From NCBI RefSeq assembly GCF_040958095.1, contig NC_091199.1, positions 32,769,768 to 32,833,767 on the forward strand: a stretch of DNA of 64,000 nt. Direction: 5' to 3'. The DNA is from Procambarus clarkii (lineage: Eukaryota; Arthropoda; Malacostraca; Decapoda; Cambaridae). The position numbers were made by a program, and so were the translations under genes. Below, piece after piece: positions 12,065-23,399 of the stretch. Every line of letters begins with the position of its first letter. The first letter of the stretch is position 1. A model generated the notes under the pieces. It made no database searches, was not told where the DNA came from, and saw nothing but the letters and a program-made list of their open reading frames with translations.

Positions 12065-14400
12065 AGACCCTACTTCAACACCTGCGCAACCTTAACACAC
12101 TCCCAACCTTAACACCTGGCCAACCTTAAGACACTCCCAACCTCAACACCTGCAAAACCTTAACACACTCCCAACCTCAACACCTGGCCAACCTTAACAC
12201 ACTCCCAACCTCAACACCTGGCCAACCTTAACGCACTCCCAACCTCAACACCTGGCCAACCTTAACACACTCCCAACCTCAACACCTGGCCAACCTTAAC
12301 GCACTCCCAACCTTAACACCTGGCCAACCTTAAGACACTCCCAACCTCAACACCTGCAAAACCTTAAGACACTCCCAACCTCAACACCTGGCCAACCTTA
12401 ACACACTCCCAACCTCAACACCTGGCCAACCTTAACACACTCCCAACCTTAACACCTGGCCAACCTTAAGACACTCCCAACCTCAACACCTGCAAAACCT
12501 TAAGACACTCCCAACCTCAACACCTGGCCAACCTTAACACACTCCCAACCTCAACACCTGGCCAACCTTAACGCACTCCCAACCTCAACACCTGGCCAAC
12601 CTTAACACACTCCCAACCTCAACACCTGGCCAACCTTAACACACTCCCAACCTTAACACCTGCAAAACCTTAACACACTCCCAACCTTAACACCTGCAAA
12701 ACCTTAACACACTCCCAACCTTAACACCTGCAAAACCTTAACACACTCCCAACCTTAACACCTGCAAAACCTTAACACACTCCCAACCTTAACACCTGCA
12801 AAACCTTAACACACTCTCTACCTTAACACCTGCACAACCTTAACACCTGGCCAACCTTAAGACACTCCCAACCTCAACACCTGGCCAACCTTAACGCACT
12901 CCCAACCTCAACACCTGGCCAACCTTAACACACTCCCAACCTTAACACCTGCAAAACCTTAACACACTCCCAACCTTAACACCTGCAAAACCTTAACACA
13001 CTCCCAACCTTAACACCTGCAAAACCTTAACACACTCCCAACCTTAACACCTGCAAAACCTTAACACACTCTCTACCTTAACACCTGCACAACCTTAACA
13101 CCTGGCCAACCTTAAGACACTCCCAACCTCAACACCTGGCCAACCTTAAGACACTCCCAACCTCTACACCTGGCCAACCTTAAGACACTCCCAACCTCTA
13201 CACCTGGCCAACCTTAACGCACTCCCAACCTCAACACCTGGCCAACCTTAAGACACTCCCAACCTCTACACCTGGCCAACCTTAAGACACTCCCAACCTC
13301 TACACCTGGCCAACCTTAACGCACTCCCAACCTCAACACCTGGCCAACCTTAACGCACTCCCAACCTCAACGCCTGGCCAACCTTAACGCACTCCCAACC
13401 TCAACACCTGAATAACCTTAAGACACTCCCAACCTCAACACCTGGCCAACCTTAAGACACTCCCAACCTCAACACCTGGCCAACCTTAAGACACTCCCAA
13501 CCTCAACACCTGGCCAACCTTAAGACACTCCCAACCTCAACACCTGGCCAACCTTACGACACTCCCAACCTCTACACCTGGCCAACCTTAACGCACTCCC
13601 AACCTCAACACCTGGCCAACCTTAACGCACTCCCAACCTCAACACCTGGCCAACCTTAACGCACTCCCAACCTCAACGCCTGGCCAACCTTAACGCACTC
13701 CCAACCTCAACACCTGAATAATCTTAAGACACTCCCAACCTCAACACCTGGCCAACCTTAACGCACTCCCAACCTCAACACCTGGCCAACCTTAACACAC
13801 TCCCAACCTCAACACCTGAATAACCTTAAGACACTCCCAACCTCAACACCTGGCCAACCTTAACGCACTCCCAACCTCTACACCTGGCCAACCTTAACAC
13901 ACTCCCAACCTCAACACCTGAATAACCTTAAGACACTCCCAACCTCAACACCTGGCCAACCTTAATGCACTCCCAACCTCTACACCTGGCCAACCTTAAC
14001 GCACTCCCAACCTCTACACCTGGCCAACCTTAACGCACTCCCAACCTCAACACCTGGCCAACCTTAAGACACTCCCAACCTCAACACCTGAATAACCTTA
14101 AGACACTCCCAACCTCAACACCTGAATAACCTTAAGACACTCCCAACCTCAACACCTGGCCAACCTTAAGACACTCCCAACCTCAACACCTGAATAACCT
14201 TAAGACACTCCCAACCTCAACACCTGGCCAACCTTAAGACACTCCCAACCTCAACACCTGGCCAACCTTAAGACACTCCCAACCTCAACACCTGGCCAAC
14301 CTTAAGACACTCCCAACCTCAACACCTGGCCAACCTTAAGACACTCCCAACCTCAACACCTGGCCAACCTTAAGACACTGCCAACCTCAACACCTGCACA
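12064..14400. repeat. Satellite, 34-bp unit, about 69 copies
   Basis: The 34-bp tandem unit contains AACACCTGGCCAACCTTAAC and ACACTCCCAACCTC. Recurring variants swap GGCCAACC for GCAAAACC or GAATAACC, and ACACACTC for ACGCACTC or AGACACTC. A distinctive pair of truncated units with ACACTCTCTACC recurs at 12811 and 13066, 255 bp apart, showing block duplication inside the array. The array resumes immediately after the tail of LINE copy A, so the LINE split a pre-existing satellite. Confidence 0.95.
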
Positions 14401-14689
14401 GCTAACCCTACATAATTGCCAACCTCAGGAATACGGAAAAAGTAGTTGGACTAAAACCAGAGGATAAAGTCTCAAAAATGACAGTACAACATTTCCCGGT
14501 TAAACTAAATCCAAATAGTTTCTTAGAATACATCAATGTCATAAGAGCGCAGAGGTGCAAGCACGACAATGTAGAAACTAGACAGGTGCTTACATCAATT
14601 AATTAATTTAATTAAAGAATCTTTCATCAGCTCTGAATGTTGGTATCTACGGACAATTCTGGCTAAGGCAATTCAATCCAGAGCCCTTG

Positions 14690-15191
14690 TTCTGTTAAAG
14701 ACGTCAGCGCTTCGGCCATAATAAAGACGCCACCAGAGGCCTGGAACGGTGATGTATATGCAACGAGCTACACAACACTGATATATGCAAAATTCCCAAA
14801 CTGCGTGCATAAACATCACGCCTGGAATAAACGATGTCCAGAAAGAGTCAAAAGAATCCAGGCTTTTGGATCCACCCAGCCACCTGAAGCCACAAATCCA
14901 CGACAACAAATTACCAGATCCTCAGTTGAAAGCCAATTGAAAACTTTTCGGCCAGTCCAAATATTTGAAAATAAGAATCAGCAACAGTCTAGAGCATCAT
15001 TTGCTTCTAGTCTAAACAACAGGACCTCGAACAACTTGAGAAAACAGAGCACTACTCCACAAGGCAACAACAGTCGCACAGATCACGGCAGCAAAATTAT
15101 TACACCTACTATTGTCTCACACCTTCTGTTGGAAATTTGCCTCCTGCTCCGCCCCCATCATGTTCATCCAGGTCAAGAAGCAGAAAGATAA
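14690..15191 (+). pseudogene. Gag-like ORF1 remnant with zinc-knuckle residues
   Basis: From 14790 the frame reads NCVHKHHAWNKRCPER, a CX2-3HX4-5C-like zinc-knuckle arrangement. Upstream, out of frame, come Q-R-F-G-H-N-K-D-A and C-I-C-x-E-L-H, which resemble two preceding knuckles. The open stretch 14805-15191 (128 codons) continues as a Gln/Ser/Asn-rich tail. This arrangement is usual for ORF1 nucleic-acid-binding proteins of I-like and Jockey-like LINEs. It is fragmented and not expected to be functional. Confidence 0.6.
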
Positions 15192-15339
15192 GCAATATAT
15201 TTGCTAATAATATTTGCTTTAAGATCCAGTTCCACTCAAATTTCTCAAGCATCTTTGACTCACCAACTAAGACTTCAAGCAGCATGATGGAAAACAATAG
15301 ACGATGCTTTAGCCTTACCTGACTAACTAGACCAACCTT

Positions 15340-16730
15340 TGAATCTGAAAGAACTCAGAAGAGCTACAAAAAAACCCAGCTCCGGGTGAGGACAAAATCA
15401 CTTACACCAAGCTGGCCAAGCTAAGAGAAAAGATTGAAGAAAGCTTCTTGAATTTCATAAATAGAGTATGGGTGACAAGAACTCAATCACTCTCTTGAAA
15501 TAGTGCAATTATTGTTTAAATTCCAGAACCTAAAGACCCAGGAAGTCCAAGACCCATCTCGTTAACAAGCTGTCTTACCAAAACTGAGGAGAGAATGGCT
15601 CTTAATCGAATTGACTGAAAAGCCAATCCAATGCCCCAAAATATGTTTGCTTACAGAGAAGGTGTTAGAACCCCAGAATGCATTACCTCCTTCTAGGATC
15701 TAATAAAAAATAAACCAGGAATCCTTATTTTTCTGGACCTAGAAAAAGCTAGCCGGTCGGCCGAGCGGACAGCACGCTGGGCTTATGATCCTCTGGTCCC
15801 GGGTTCCATCCCGGGCGCCGGCGAGAAACAATGGGCAGAGTTTCTTTCACCCTATGCCCCTGTTTCCTAGCAGTAAATAGGTACCTGGGTTTAGTCAGCT
15901 GTCATGGGCTGCTTCCTGGGGATGGAGGCCTGGTCGAGGACCAGGCCGCGGGGACACTAAAAAGCCCTGAAATCATCTCCAGATAACCTCAAGATAGCCA
16001 ATGCTCCAGCTACACTGTGCTGGTTGGTGGATAAGGAAATCAAAGGACGCGCTCATGCCTTTACTAAAGGAAGTCTGATTAGCAGAGAAGCTAAAGTCAA
16101 ATTCCAAGGAAAAAATCCTCCTCAAGATGGCGGGAAAACGGGACTCCATAGGGAGGAATACTACGCCCGTTCCTCTACAACTGTATCATGGAAAAATTCC
16201 TGAAGCTCAAGTTACCAAAAGCCAAACTGCTTAACTATGCAGACGACTTTGTGGTCATCATCAATGGCAAAGACGCCAGGAACCATGCACGAAAATGCCT
16301 AGACGTCATCAGCAGGGAAGCGGAACGCATAGCAGTGGAAATAAACAGCAATAAAACCAAAGCAATGGCCGTTAAAATGAGAACTCAAGAAATCAGACTC
16401 GCAATACAAGGACAAGAAATTGAGTGTTTTACCTCTTTTCAATATCTTGGAGTCATAATTGAGAAACAATTGAAATTCACTCAAGAAATTGAATAGCTTC
16501 GGCTACGTTGTACAGTCAGAAACTCAGCTTTGCGCTCCCTGACAAGTTTTAGAGATGGTGCATCTCTACCAGTACTCAAAATGTACAACGTTCAAGCAGT
16601 TAGGTCACTCATTGGCTATGCTTCTCCTGCTCTTACATCCCTCAGTGATAGCCAATGGGAGAAACTGGAAGTGTCTCAAAATGATGCCTTCAGAGCAATG
16701 CTGGGAGCACCTTTATGGAGGCGTTGAGAG
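15340..16730 (+). pseudogene. LINE reverse transcriptase remnant, split by a SINE
   Basis: Recognisable blocks are PAPGEDKITYTKLAKL (about 15380), PEPKDPGSPRPISLTSCLTK (about 15525), a degenerate FAYREG (about 15645) and FLDLEKA (about 15730). The SINE at 15751-15996 then intervenes. The reading continues after it as ANAPATLCWLVDKEIKGRAH, and the catalytic YADD lies at 16236-16247 in KAKLLNYADDFVVIING. The thumb region, QYLGVIIEKQLKFT, is near 16440-16480. A stop follows at about 16495 and the frame resumes at 16530 (RSLTSFRDGASLPVLKMYNV). It encodes no complete enzyme. Confidence 0.8.
15751..15996 (+). mobile_element. tRNA-derived SINE, family 1 (long-tail type)
   Basis: The element starts GCCGGTCGGCCGAGCGGAC, with a type II tRNA-like box A (TCGGCCGAGCGG) and a box B close to GGTTCGATCCC (here ggttccatccc). 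A shared body follows (GAGAAACAATGGGCAGAG... GGTACCTGGG) and then a family-specific 3' part ending AACCTCAAGATA. It is inserted in the RT remnant between the LDLEKA block and the next RT block. I do not assign a parental isoacceptor because the anticodon stem is mismatched. Confidence 0.9.
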
Positions 16731-17091
16731 AATTTAAGAATGGAAACCTACTTACCAGCATTAGAAAACAGGATCAAACAATGAATAGCCACAATAACAG
16801 CAAAACTTGTTGTACCTTCCTGCCAGACTGTCAATCAAAGATAGCATACACAGATCACTTTCCAGAAACCATCAATATAGAACAAGTGCATGGACGGATA
16901 ATTTGGTCAAGATTCTAGAGATAGTGGACTTGAAACGGACCATCAAAAACTAAGGAGATGATAGACCATATCAACACTTTCGGCAGCCTCCTCAATGGGA
17001 AGAATCGAGTCTAAAGATAATAATTGAAGGATTACGAGTTATAAAATCAGCATGTGACACGCAGAGGCTCAAAGCAATCATAGAACAACAA

Positions 17092-17500
17092 ATGGAAACC
17101 ATCTCAAGACTGACAACCACTCACATTATCACAGATGGATCAATTGATCAAGAAAGAGATTCTGCTGGGGCAGCAGTTTACACTACCAACCATGATGCTT
17201 ACTGGAGCATGAATAGTGAGTGCTCAACATTGCAAACAGAATTATATGCCCTGAATGAGGCCATAAATTATGCAATTGAGAATAATTTAAATGATGTCAT
17301 TATTCATGCCGACTTTAAATCTTCGCACCAGGCATTAATATCTAGCCAGCAAAGAGACTACACAACTCATCACAGAAATTCTACATTTAGGAAATGAAAC
17401 ATACAAGCTAGGGCTGTCACTCACCATAAATTGGATACCAAGTCACATTGGCATAGATGGTAATGAAAAGGCAGACTCACTAACAAAAACTGCCACTGCT
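17092..17500 (+). pseudogene. RNase H domain remnant of the I-like LINE
   Basis: The frame 17092-17397 contains THIITDGSIDQERDSAGAA (first catalytic Asp), LQTELYALNEAINYA (catalytic Glu) and VIIHADFKSSHQAL (second Asp). A frameshift follows, then INWIPSHIGIDGNEKADSLT (about 17430-17485, final Asp). All four acidic positions are visible, but in two frames. Downstream C-terminal LINE sequence continues in broken form to about 17990. Confidence 0.8.
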
Positions 17501-17529
17501 CTACCTGTTGTACTGGTAGAGCAGTGGCA
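17491..17529. repeat. Perfect 15-bp inverted repeat with 9-nt loop
   Basis: TGCCACTGCTCTACC (17491-17505) and GGTAGAGCAGTGGCA (17515-17529) are perfect complements. The second arm appears to have been added within the RNase H coding remnant, just after the ADSLTKTATAL stretch. Confidence 0.95.
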
Positions 17530-18116
17530 AGCCTCCAAGTTCTTCACAGATTTAGGAGGAAATCAAGAAGAAAATACACCTAACTATCAAAAGTCGCCAC
17601 AGAGCCTAAGTAGCGGACGAAAGTTCCTCTGTAATGTGATACAAACAAGCCACTGTGTACTCCTTTTTCAAGCCTGTCAAAAATAAATTCAGAGACATTG
17701 CTGTAGCCAGACACAGACTCAGACTTGGTATAAGTGTTGCTGGGAGGTAATAAACCCAATAGTTAAGAGATGTCATATCTGTGGAACATATGCAGAGGCG
17801 CCACTATTGAATTGTTTACTGGAATGTGAAGTAACTGAAGCCCTGCATCGAACTCAACAATAATCCAGCAAGAATAGCAGCATTAGATGTAAAATCCACA
17901 GCGACTAAAATGATTAGAAAAACAGTTGAAGAATGGGACACACTATTGCGTACTGAGCATCTATATCCGTCACCAAGATAATGTTATTAAAACAAGACTA
18001 AAACCACTGTGCTAATGCAGAACCGGAAAAGAAACAGGAGTGAAAGAGGGAACCCCACCACCATTTAAGCCTTTGACCTAAATATCACAGTAACAAGGTT
18101 ATCACAGTAAAAGAAA

Positions 18117-18711
18117 GCACAGGGACTCCAAACCTAGAGACCGCCGTGGTCGAGGCCGGAGAAGAACAACCACAGCAAGAACAAGAACTAGCCAAGCCTC
18201 CTGAAGCAGAGCTTGGGCCAGACTAGACCTCCCAGGAGGTGGACTTCCCGGCCAAGCACCTACGTTTTCCAGACAGAAATCGTCACAGCCCCCTATCTTC
18301 CGGGGCCGGCTTGCTTCAAAACCAAGCAGAAGGAGGAGCATATAATTAATAATTAATTATATTTGTATTATAATAATACAATAATTTGCAATTATAATTA
18401 ATTACAACAATTATAATAATAATTGTTGTATTAATAATTATACCTCTTCCTTCTGCTTGGTCTTGACGGAAGCTGGCCTCGGGTGAAAAGTGGCTGTGAC
18501 AATCTCTGTCTGTAACCCTTAGGTGCGGGGCTCGGACGTTCACCCCCAGGGGGCTCGCGCTGCAACGGTTGTTGAAATTATTAAGAATAACTAAACCACA
18601 ATAATACAACAACATTGTTTCAGGAGGCTATGGTCGTTCTTGCCCTTGCTGGGGGTGGTTCTTCTCCGGCCCCGACCACGGCGGTCTCAGGGTTTGGAGT
18701 CCCTGTGCCTT
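18117..18711. repeat. Long imperfect inverted repeat around an AT-rich centre
   Basis: The left outer arm (18117-18205, CACAGGGACTCCAAACC... GCCTCCTGAA) matches the reverse complement of 18620-18711. The left inner arm (18256-18350, CAGACAGAAATCGTCACAGCC... ACCAAGCAGAAGGA) matches the reverse complement of 18431-18520. The segments between the outer and inner arms differ, including an AT-rich stretch with ATAATACAACAAC at 18600. The central 80 bp is AT-rich (AATTAATTAT). This could be two inverted copies of one dispersed repeat or a foldback element. Confidence 0.85.
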
Positions 18712-18715
18712 CACT

Positions 18716-19251
18716 TACCAACTTCGAGGTAACCTCTGGAGCTGGAGCCCCTAGGGCAGTTTGATGTTACCTTCAACCTCGTTCTGACAGTTCCTGCGAC
18801 GGAGCTGGAACCAATCGTATTGGCGTTTGCATTTCCATTGGAGACTTTCGGCACAGTGGAGAGGGGAAAACTGCTGCATGGGTGACAGCATCTTCCCTGT
18901 ATCAAGCTACCCTGGCTTTATGCCCTGGAGAGGCCACTCCAGACCGACTTCCAGAGCGCAATTCCATAGTCTCCTGAGACTGATGGATGCCTACTACCTA
19001 CCTAATGAGTCCCTTACTTTATCTTGTCCCCTTTACTCTAAGGTAAATAAACCTACAGTAAAATACAGTAAAACCTACAGTATAATTTAAAATGAGCATA
19101 AGAATCGCACTTTATATTTGATTTGGGGGTGGGGGAACATTAACTATGTATCCCAGTTAGACTCACATAGACTCATTTTCTTAGATCCCACTACAGAAAA
19201 CGAGATATTAGAAAACAGGGCAACCGGTCCCTCTCCCCAGAGCCAAAGAAA
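18716..19251. other. Unassigned sequence
   Basis: No supported gene. The short open frames here (60-90 codons) have no recognisable motif. The sequence around 18720-18960 is GC-richer than its surroundings and could be part of a dispersed repeat, but nothing in the window repeats it. Confidence 0.4.
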
Positions 19252-19519
19252 CCTGGGACCAGATTCACGAAAGCACTTACGCAAACACTTACGAACCTAT
19301 ATATCTTTTCTCAATCTATGGCGGCTTTGTTTCCAATTATTAAACAGTTAATGAGCTCCGAAGCACCAGGAAGTTGTTTATAACAATAACAACAGTTGAT
19401 TGGGAAGTTTTCATGCTTGTAAACTGTTTAATAAATGTAACCAAAGCCGTCAAAGATTGAGGAAAGATGTACACGTTCGTAAGTGCTTGCGTAAGTTCTT
19501 TCGTGAATCTGGCCCCAGG
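19252..19519. mobile_element. Foldback/MITE-like element, 268 bp with about 95-bp terminal inverted repeats
   Basis: The left end CCTGGGACCAGATTCACGAA, then CACTTACGCAAACACTTACG and TCTCAATCTATGGCGGC, is matched by the reverse complement of the right end (GGCCGTCAAAGATTGAGG-like sequence through TTCGTGAATCTGGCCCCAGG). The arms cover roughly 19252-19350 and 19420-19519. There is no coding capacity, so it would be a non-autonomous DNA element. I could not settle a target-site duplication. Confidence 0.8.
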
Positions 19520-20375
19520 AGGCCAAATTCACGAAGGTACTTACAAATGTTTTTCCTTCTTAGCGCCTTCGTAGCGGCTACGTCGGTATTCAGGTAGGCA
19601 CACTAAGAAGGAAAACCTTTGCTTTTGTAAGTTTGCTCCGTCGGCTAAGGTTGCACACGTCCACTCGTAGTTTTATGTAAACTGGATATAACTCAATTAT
19701 TCTCTACTACACAACACGGAGGATCGATTTTATATTAACAAAAGATTATTAGTTGGTGAATCTCGTGAAGAGGAGTCCTTCGTGCTAGTTATATATGCAT
19801 TCTCTACTCTAAACTCGCAGTAAATATGTCTTTTATGGTATTAGAATTAGCTTTTATAATAGCAAGATATTATACCAGTAGTTATTAAGTAAATAAACAC
19901 TAGTGAATATGAAATATGAGAGAAGGTGATAAGCCCTGCCTGATGGGAGCATTTACTATCGCCAAGTTCACCTAGTAATAAGTGTAGGTGGGTATGTATA
20001 GCTAAGGTACACCTGCTATGTTTAATTTATTTTGTTAGGTTTTATTTTGAAATTAAATCTGGGTGAGACTTGCGATTCTTCAGAGACTTCCCAGTCCCCT
20101 ACACAAATGATGTTAGGCAAGGAGAAGGGTAAAAACTTCAAAAACTTTTCTCATTGAATACTTAAAGCTATAATTATGACTATATGAACTATTAAAAAAG
20201 AGAGAGGGAAGTAGGGGTCCAAGACCTCTTCCTGTTACACAACTTGGGTGTCGAACAAGTATTTATCAAAAGAAGGCCCCATGCTTGGAAGGCTATGTAG
20301 CAGTAAGGCAGTGAGGTGAGGCAGCTACTTATTTGAGGAATGCTTATTTTATTTACCTTATAAGCTGAGGCAGCT
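19520..20375. other. AT-rich DNA with further TIR-like ends and a short LINE-tail match
   Basis: Directly after the MITE, GGCCAAATTCACGAAGGTAC plus an internal inverted pair (TTTTTCCTTCTTAG near 19550 and CTAAGAAGGAAAA near 19600) looks like one end of a related element. At 20263-20300 the sequence TATCAAAAGAAGGC... GGAAGGCTATGTAGCA resembles the 3' end, in reverse orientation, of the I-like LINEs at 27503 and 52760. No gene is visible. Confidence 0.5.
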
Positions 20376-20378
20376 TAT

Positions 20379-20940
20379 TTGAGGAATGCTCAGCTTATTC
20401 CTCTACATTTAGCATGGAAGAAATTTGTCTCCAAGACCTCTTTCTGTTACACAATTTGGATGTGTGTAACCATACTAGAAGTGCTCTACAAATCAAGGGA
20501 CCCAGAATATGGAATGACCTCCCGAATCATGTCAAAGGCTGTACCTCTCTCAACCAGTTTAAGAGTAAAACCAAGTGCTACCTAATTAACTACATGTAAC
20601 CTACCTTACCCCTAAATATCAACCTATGTCTTGCTATTTTTTAAACAATGCTGTTTGTTCACCAACGTGTACAGTTGCTGATTTCTGCTATGTCGCCCCC
20701 CCCCCTTTTTTTGTATTCCTTCTTTCAACACAACTTATACCTAATTCCCATTACTATTAAGTTTTAGTCTAAGTGTTTTTCCCCCACACCTTGCCCGAAA
20801 TTCTACGCATATTGGTGGCTTTACGTATTGTATGTACTAGCTCTGTCTATAAATCCAACATTAAGTTTGTAAATCTACTATGTGTGTACTTTTCCTGAAT
20901 AATATATTTTTATTATTATTTATTTATTAATCAGTAAGTA
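20379..20940 (+). mobile_element. L2/CR1-like LINE 3' end with ORF2 C-terminus
   Basis: The frame around 20460-20600 reads TRSALQIKGPRIWNDLPNHV, then KGCTSLNQFKSKTKCYLINY and a stop. This is the typical C-terminal pattern (G-P-x-x-W-N-x-L-P ... S-L-x-x-F-K-x-x-x-K) of L2/CR1-type ORF2 proteins. A 3' UTR of about 330 bp follows, including CTTGCCCGAAATTCTACGCA (20792 onward), and ends in ATTATTATTTATTTATT-type repeats. The CTTGCCCGAAA block is also present at the 3' end of the SINEs at 22377 and 26415 and in the minus-strand fragment at 40842-40985. Confidence 0.75.
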
Positions 20941-22376
20941 ATTATTAAAAGAAGGCACCAAGCAGGGAAGGCTATGTAGCACCATTGTGTGTAACAATTA
21001 ACCAAATTTTTTTAACAAATAATGCACCTGTATGGTAAAACAAATCCTGTCAGCTGTAAAAATATTGATGCAGTTATTTAAAAAAAAATATATAATGAAA
21101 GAAATATTACTGGTTTATTTTTATCCTATTTTTTGTACTGTACAGTATATCCAAGTAAGTGAAAAATTGAAACATAAAGCACAATTTAATGAATGATTCA
21201 AAAGAAATATGACTATTACATATCATCATGAGATCTTAATGATGCATGGTTAACATGATTTAATAATAATGTAATAACACCTTGTAATAACTTGTAATAA
21301 CACAAACTATAATTTAGAATCTTGATTACTGACTTTTTGTATTAAGATGCTTAGGTATACACAGCAATGTGCTGCTACCCTATTCTATATAGAAGATTAC
21401 ACAGTGTAGATAAAAAACTAGCTATAAGTTTATCTAATACTCTCATCTCACAGGATGGTTAGGCATACATGGAGTCAAGGGAGAAAATATCAGCCACAAT
21501 ACAAAAAAAAAAAAAATCAACTCTGACTAAACATCAACTTCACGATTTTCACAAGAGGTAAGCACTGAATCATGGAAACATTATATTATAATTACTCTTA
21601 CCAGTTTCTACAAGACTCCTCTCAAACAATGTATTTGTTTAACATGCTTAGATATACACAGCAATGTGCTGCTACCCTATTCTATATGAAAAATTGCAGT
21701 GTAGATCATAAACTAGCTACAAGCTCACCCAACATCCCCACCTCACAGGACGGCAAGTCATACATGGAATCAGGAGAGAATAAGAATTGTAAAGCTAATC
21801 TATTAGCCCCCACTGGCAAAATCTGCGTACAGCACAATAATATCTTCCAATATTTCTGAGTGTATGAAGTAATTACAGAGCTCAAAGTACCTCATGGTCA
21901 CGGATAAGCTCCGATATGTTAGACTCGTGATTGGCTACAGTTGTAAGATGAAAAATGTTACCTTCTCTCTAATTGGCCAAACTAAAAGCCTAGCAAGCAA
22001 GACCTAAGTGAACCACTTAAAAATCTTTGTAAGTTTACTTTTCTGAATCCCCCTTTAGCGTGTTCTTAGCCAGCAGTTAGGAACCTTCGTAGCAAACCTA
22101 CTTACGAAGAAATCAACCTATTCTCGCACAAAACAGTCAATATGTGACTTATTGCTTATAGTCAATATTTGGCTTATAAATAAGTACATATATGATATAT
22201 TCCAAGTTCTATTTTTTCAAGGCACTAACTCTTCTATTTAAGTTTTATTAAACAATAGAGATTTTATAAAAAAAATTGACAATATCCTGAGTTACTTTAC
22301 AATTTATTTAGATATTTTAGCTTAGTTTTATTATTCTTATAAAACTGTAATATCAATATAGTCTCCGTACATTTAC
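20940..22376. repeat. AT-rich region with a diverged direct repeat of about 140 bp
   Basis: The block TGCTTAGGTATACACAGCAA... CTATTCTATAT... CATACATGGAGTCA at about 21346-21490 is repeated at about 21642-21785 with moderate divergence, 295 bp apart. At 20944-20985 another copy of the I-like LINE 3' end (GAAGGCACCAAGCAGGGAAG) is seen in reverse orientation. The remainder is AT-rich with no supported gene. Confidence 0.7.
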
Positions 22377-22661
22377 AGTCTCCGTGGTGTAGTGGTAAGA
22401 CACTCGCCTGGCGTTCCGCGAGCGCTAAGTCATGGGTTCGTATCCTGGCCGGGGAGGATTTACTGGGCGCAATTCCTTAACTGTAGCCTCTGTTTAACGC
22501 AACAGTAAAATGTGTACTTGGATGAAAAAACGATTCTTCGCGGCGGGTATTCCAGGGACCATAGGATTAAGGACTTGCCCGAAACGCTACGCGTACTAGT
22601 GGCTGTACAAGAATGTAACAACTCTTGTATATATCTCAAACAAAAAAAAAAAAAAAAAATA
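22377..22661 (+). mobile_element. tRNA-derived SINE, family 2, with poly-A tail
   Basis: The head reads GTCTCCGTGGTGTAGTGGTA (box A-like GTGGTGTAGTGG), followed by GGGTTCGTATCC (box B-like). The body continues through GGAGGATTTACTGGGCGCAA to a 3' part with ACTTGCCCGAAACGCTACGC, TACAAGAATGTAACAACTC and an A-run. The same family occurs in reverse at 26415-26701. Its 3' block resembles the 3' UTR of the L2-like LINE at 20792. Confidence 0.9.
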
Positions 22662-23399
22662 GGTAATTAAGAAACAATAAAATACTTATCTTAACGTACT
22701 AAGAAGGATAGGTTAGGTTGTAGTTTTCTATTCAGCTTTTCAGGTAAACTCAAATATTCACAAACAATTAGTATGTCACATATGCACTTACTCATCAGCC
22801 AAATAATAACTATAAGCAAGTACAAGAATGGGTTGAAAGAAATACATGAAGCTTCGTGAATCTAGGTCCAGGCCGCAATTACGCAAACTTCATATTTCGT
22901 TTGAAAACATAATAAAGAGATAAACAGATTTATATTGTGATTGTACATTTTAGATAAAACTGTGTTAGGTTTATTAAAAATATTTGAATCTTATGATGCT
23001 TCTTATTTATTTTAACATAATTACTTGAGCATCCTAATAAAAGTAACATTTGGAGGACACAAGTTCGGATGGCTTTCACAATTATTAGTTACGAGCTATT
23101 CATGCCCATGTCAGCTCTTGGGTGGCTTAATCTTTATCAATCATCACAATTATTAGGAAACAAATTTCTTATAATATCTTGAGACGAGATTATCAGTATT
23201 AGTTTTGATCTGAAATGTTGATAAAAATAATTTTCTGAGTATTACTCATAAGTGCTATTTACTCTCAGTCTTATTGTTCTCTTTCTCTGCACTATTTCCT
23301 TTCTCTTTCTGTGCTTGTGTCTGAGGCTAAACACTGATATAATGAAATAATCAATGGACTCTGAGTTTGGCTCCTGTCGATTCCTTTCCTTATTGATAT
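22662..23399. other. AT-rich DNA, nothing supported
   Basis: No gene seen. TTCGTGAATCTAGGTCCAGGCC near 22855 resembles the right terminus of the MITE-like elements at 19252-19520 and could be the far end of another element of that type. Confidence 0.4.

Larger units (their letters stand above)
14410..18000 (+). mobile_element. Decayed I-like LINE with gag, RT and RNase H remnants
   Basis: Three coding remnants lie in the expected order on the plus strand: a zinc-knuckle gag piece (about 14690-15310), an RT (about 15340-16730, split by a SINE) and an RNase H (about 17090-17500). RNase H after RT is characteristic of the I superfamily and related LINEs. The copy is interrupted by stops, frameshifts, a SINE at 15751-15996 and a hairpin at 17491-17529. 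Both ends are only approximate. It is the only I-like copy on the plus strand. Confidence 0.75.

Noticed and set aside
14805-15191. Independent host zinc-finger gene
   Set aside because: The zinc-knuckle stretch lies directly upstream of RT and RNase H remnants on the same strand, so it is best explained as LINE ORF1.
22378-22455. Functional tRNA gene
   Set aside because: The tRNA-like head is part of a SINE with a poly-A tail that recurs at 26415-26701. Box B is altered and no CCA-proximal end is preserved.
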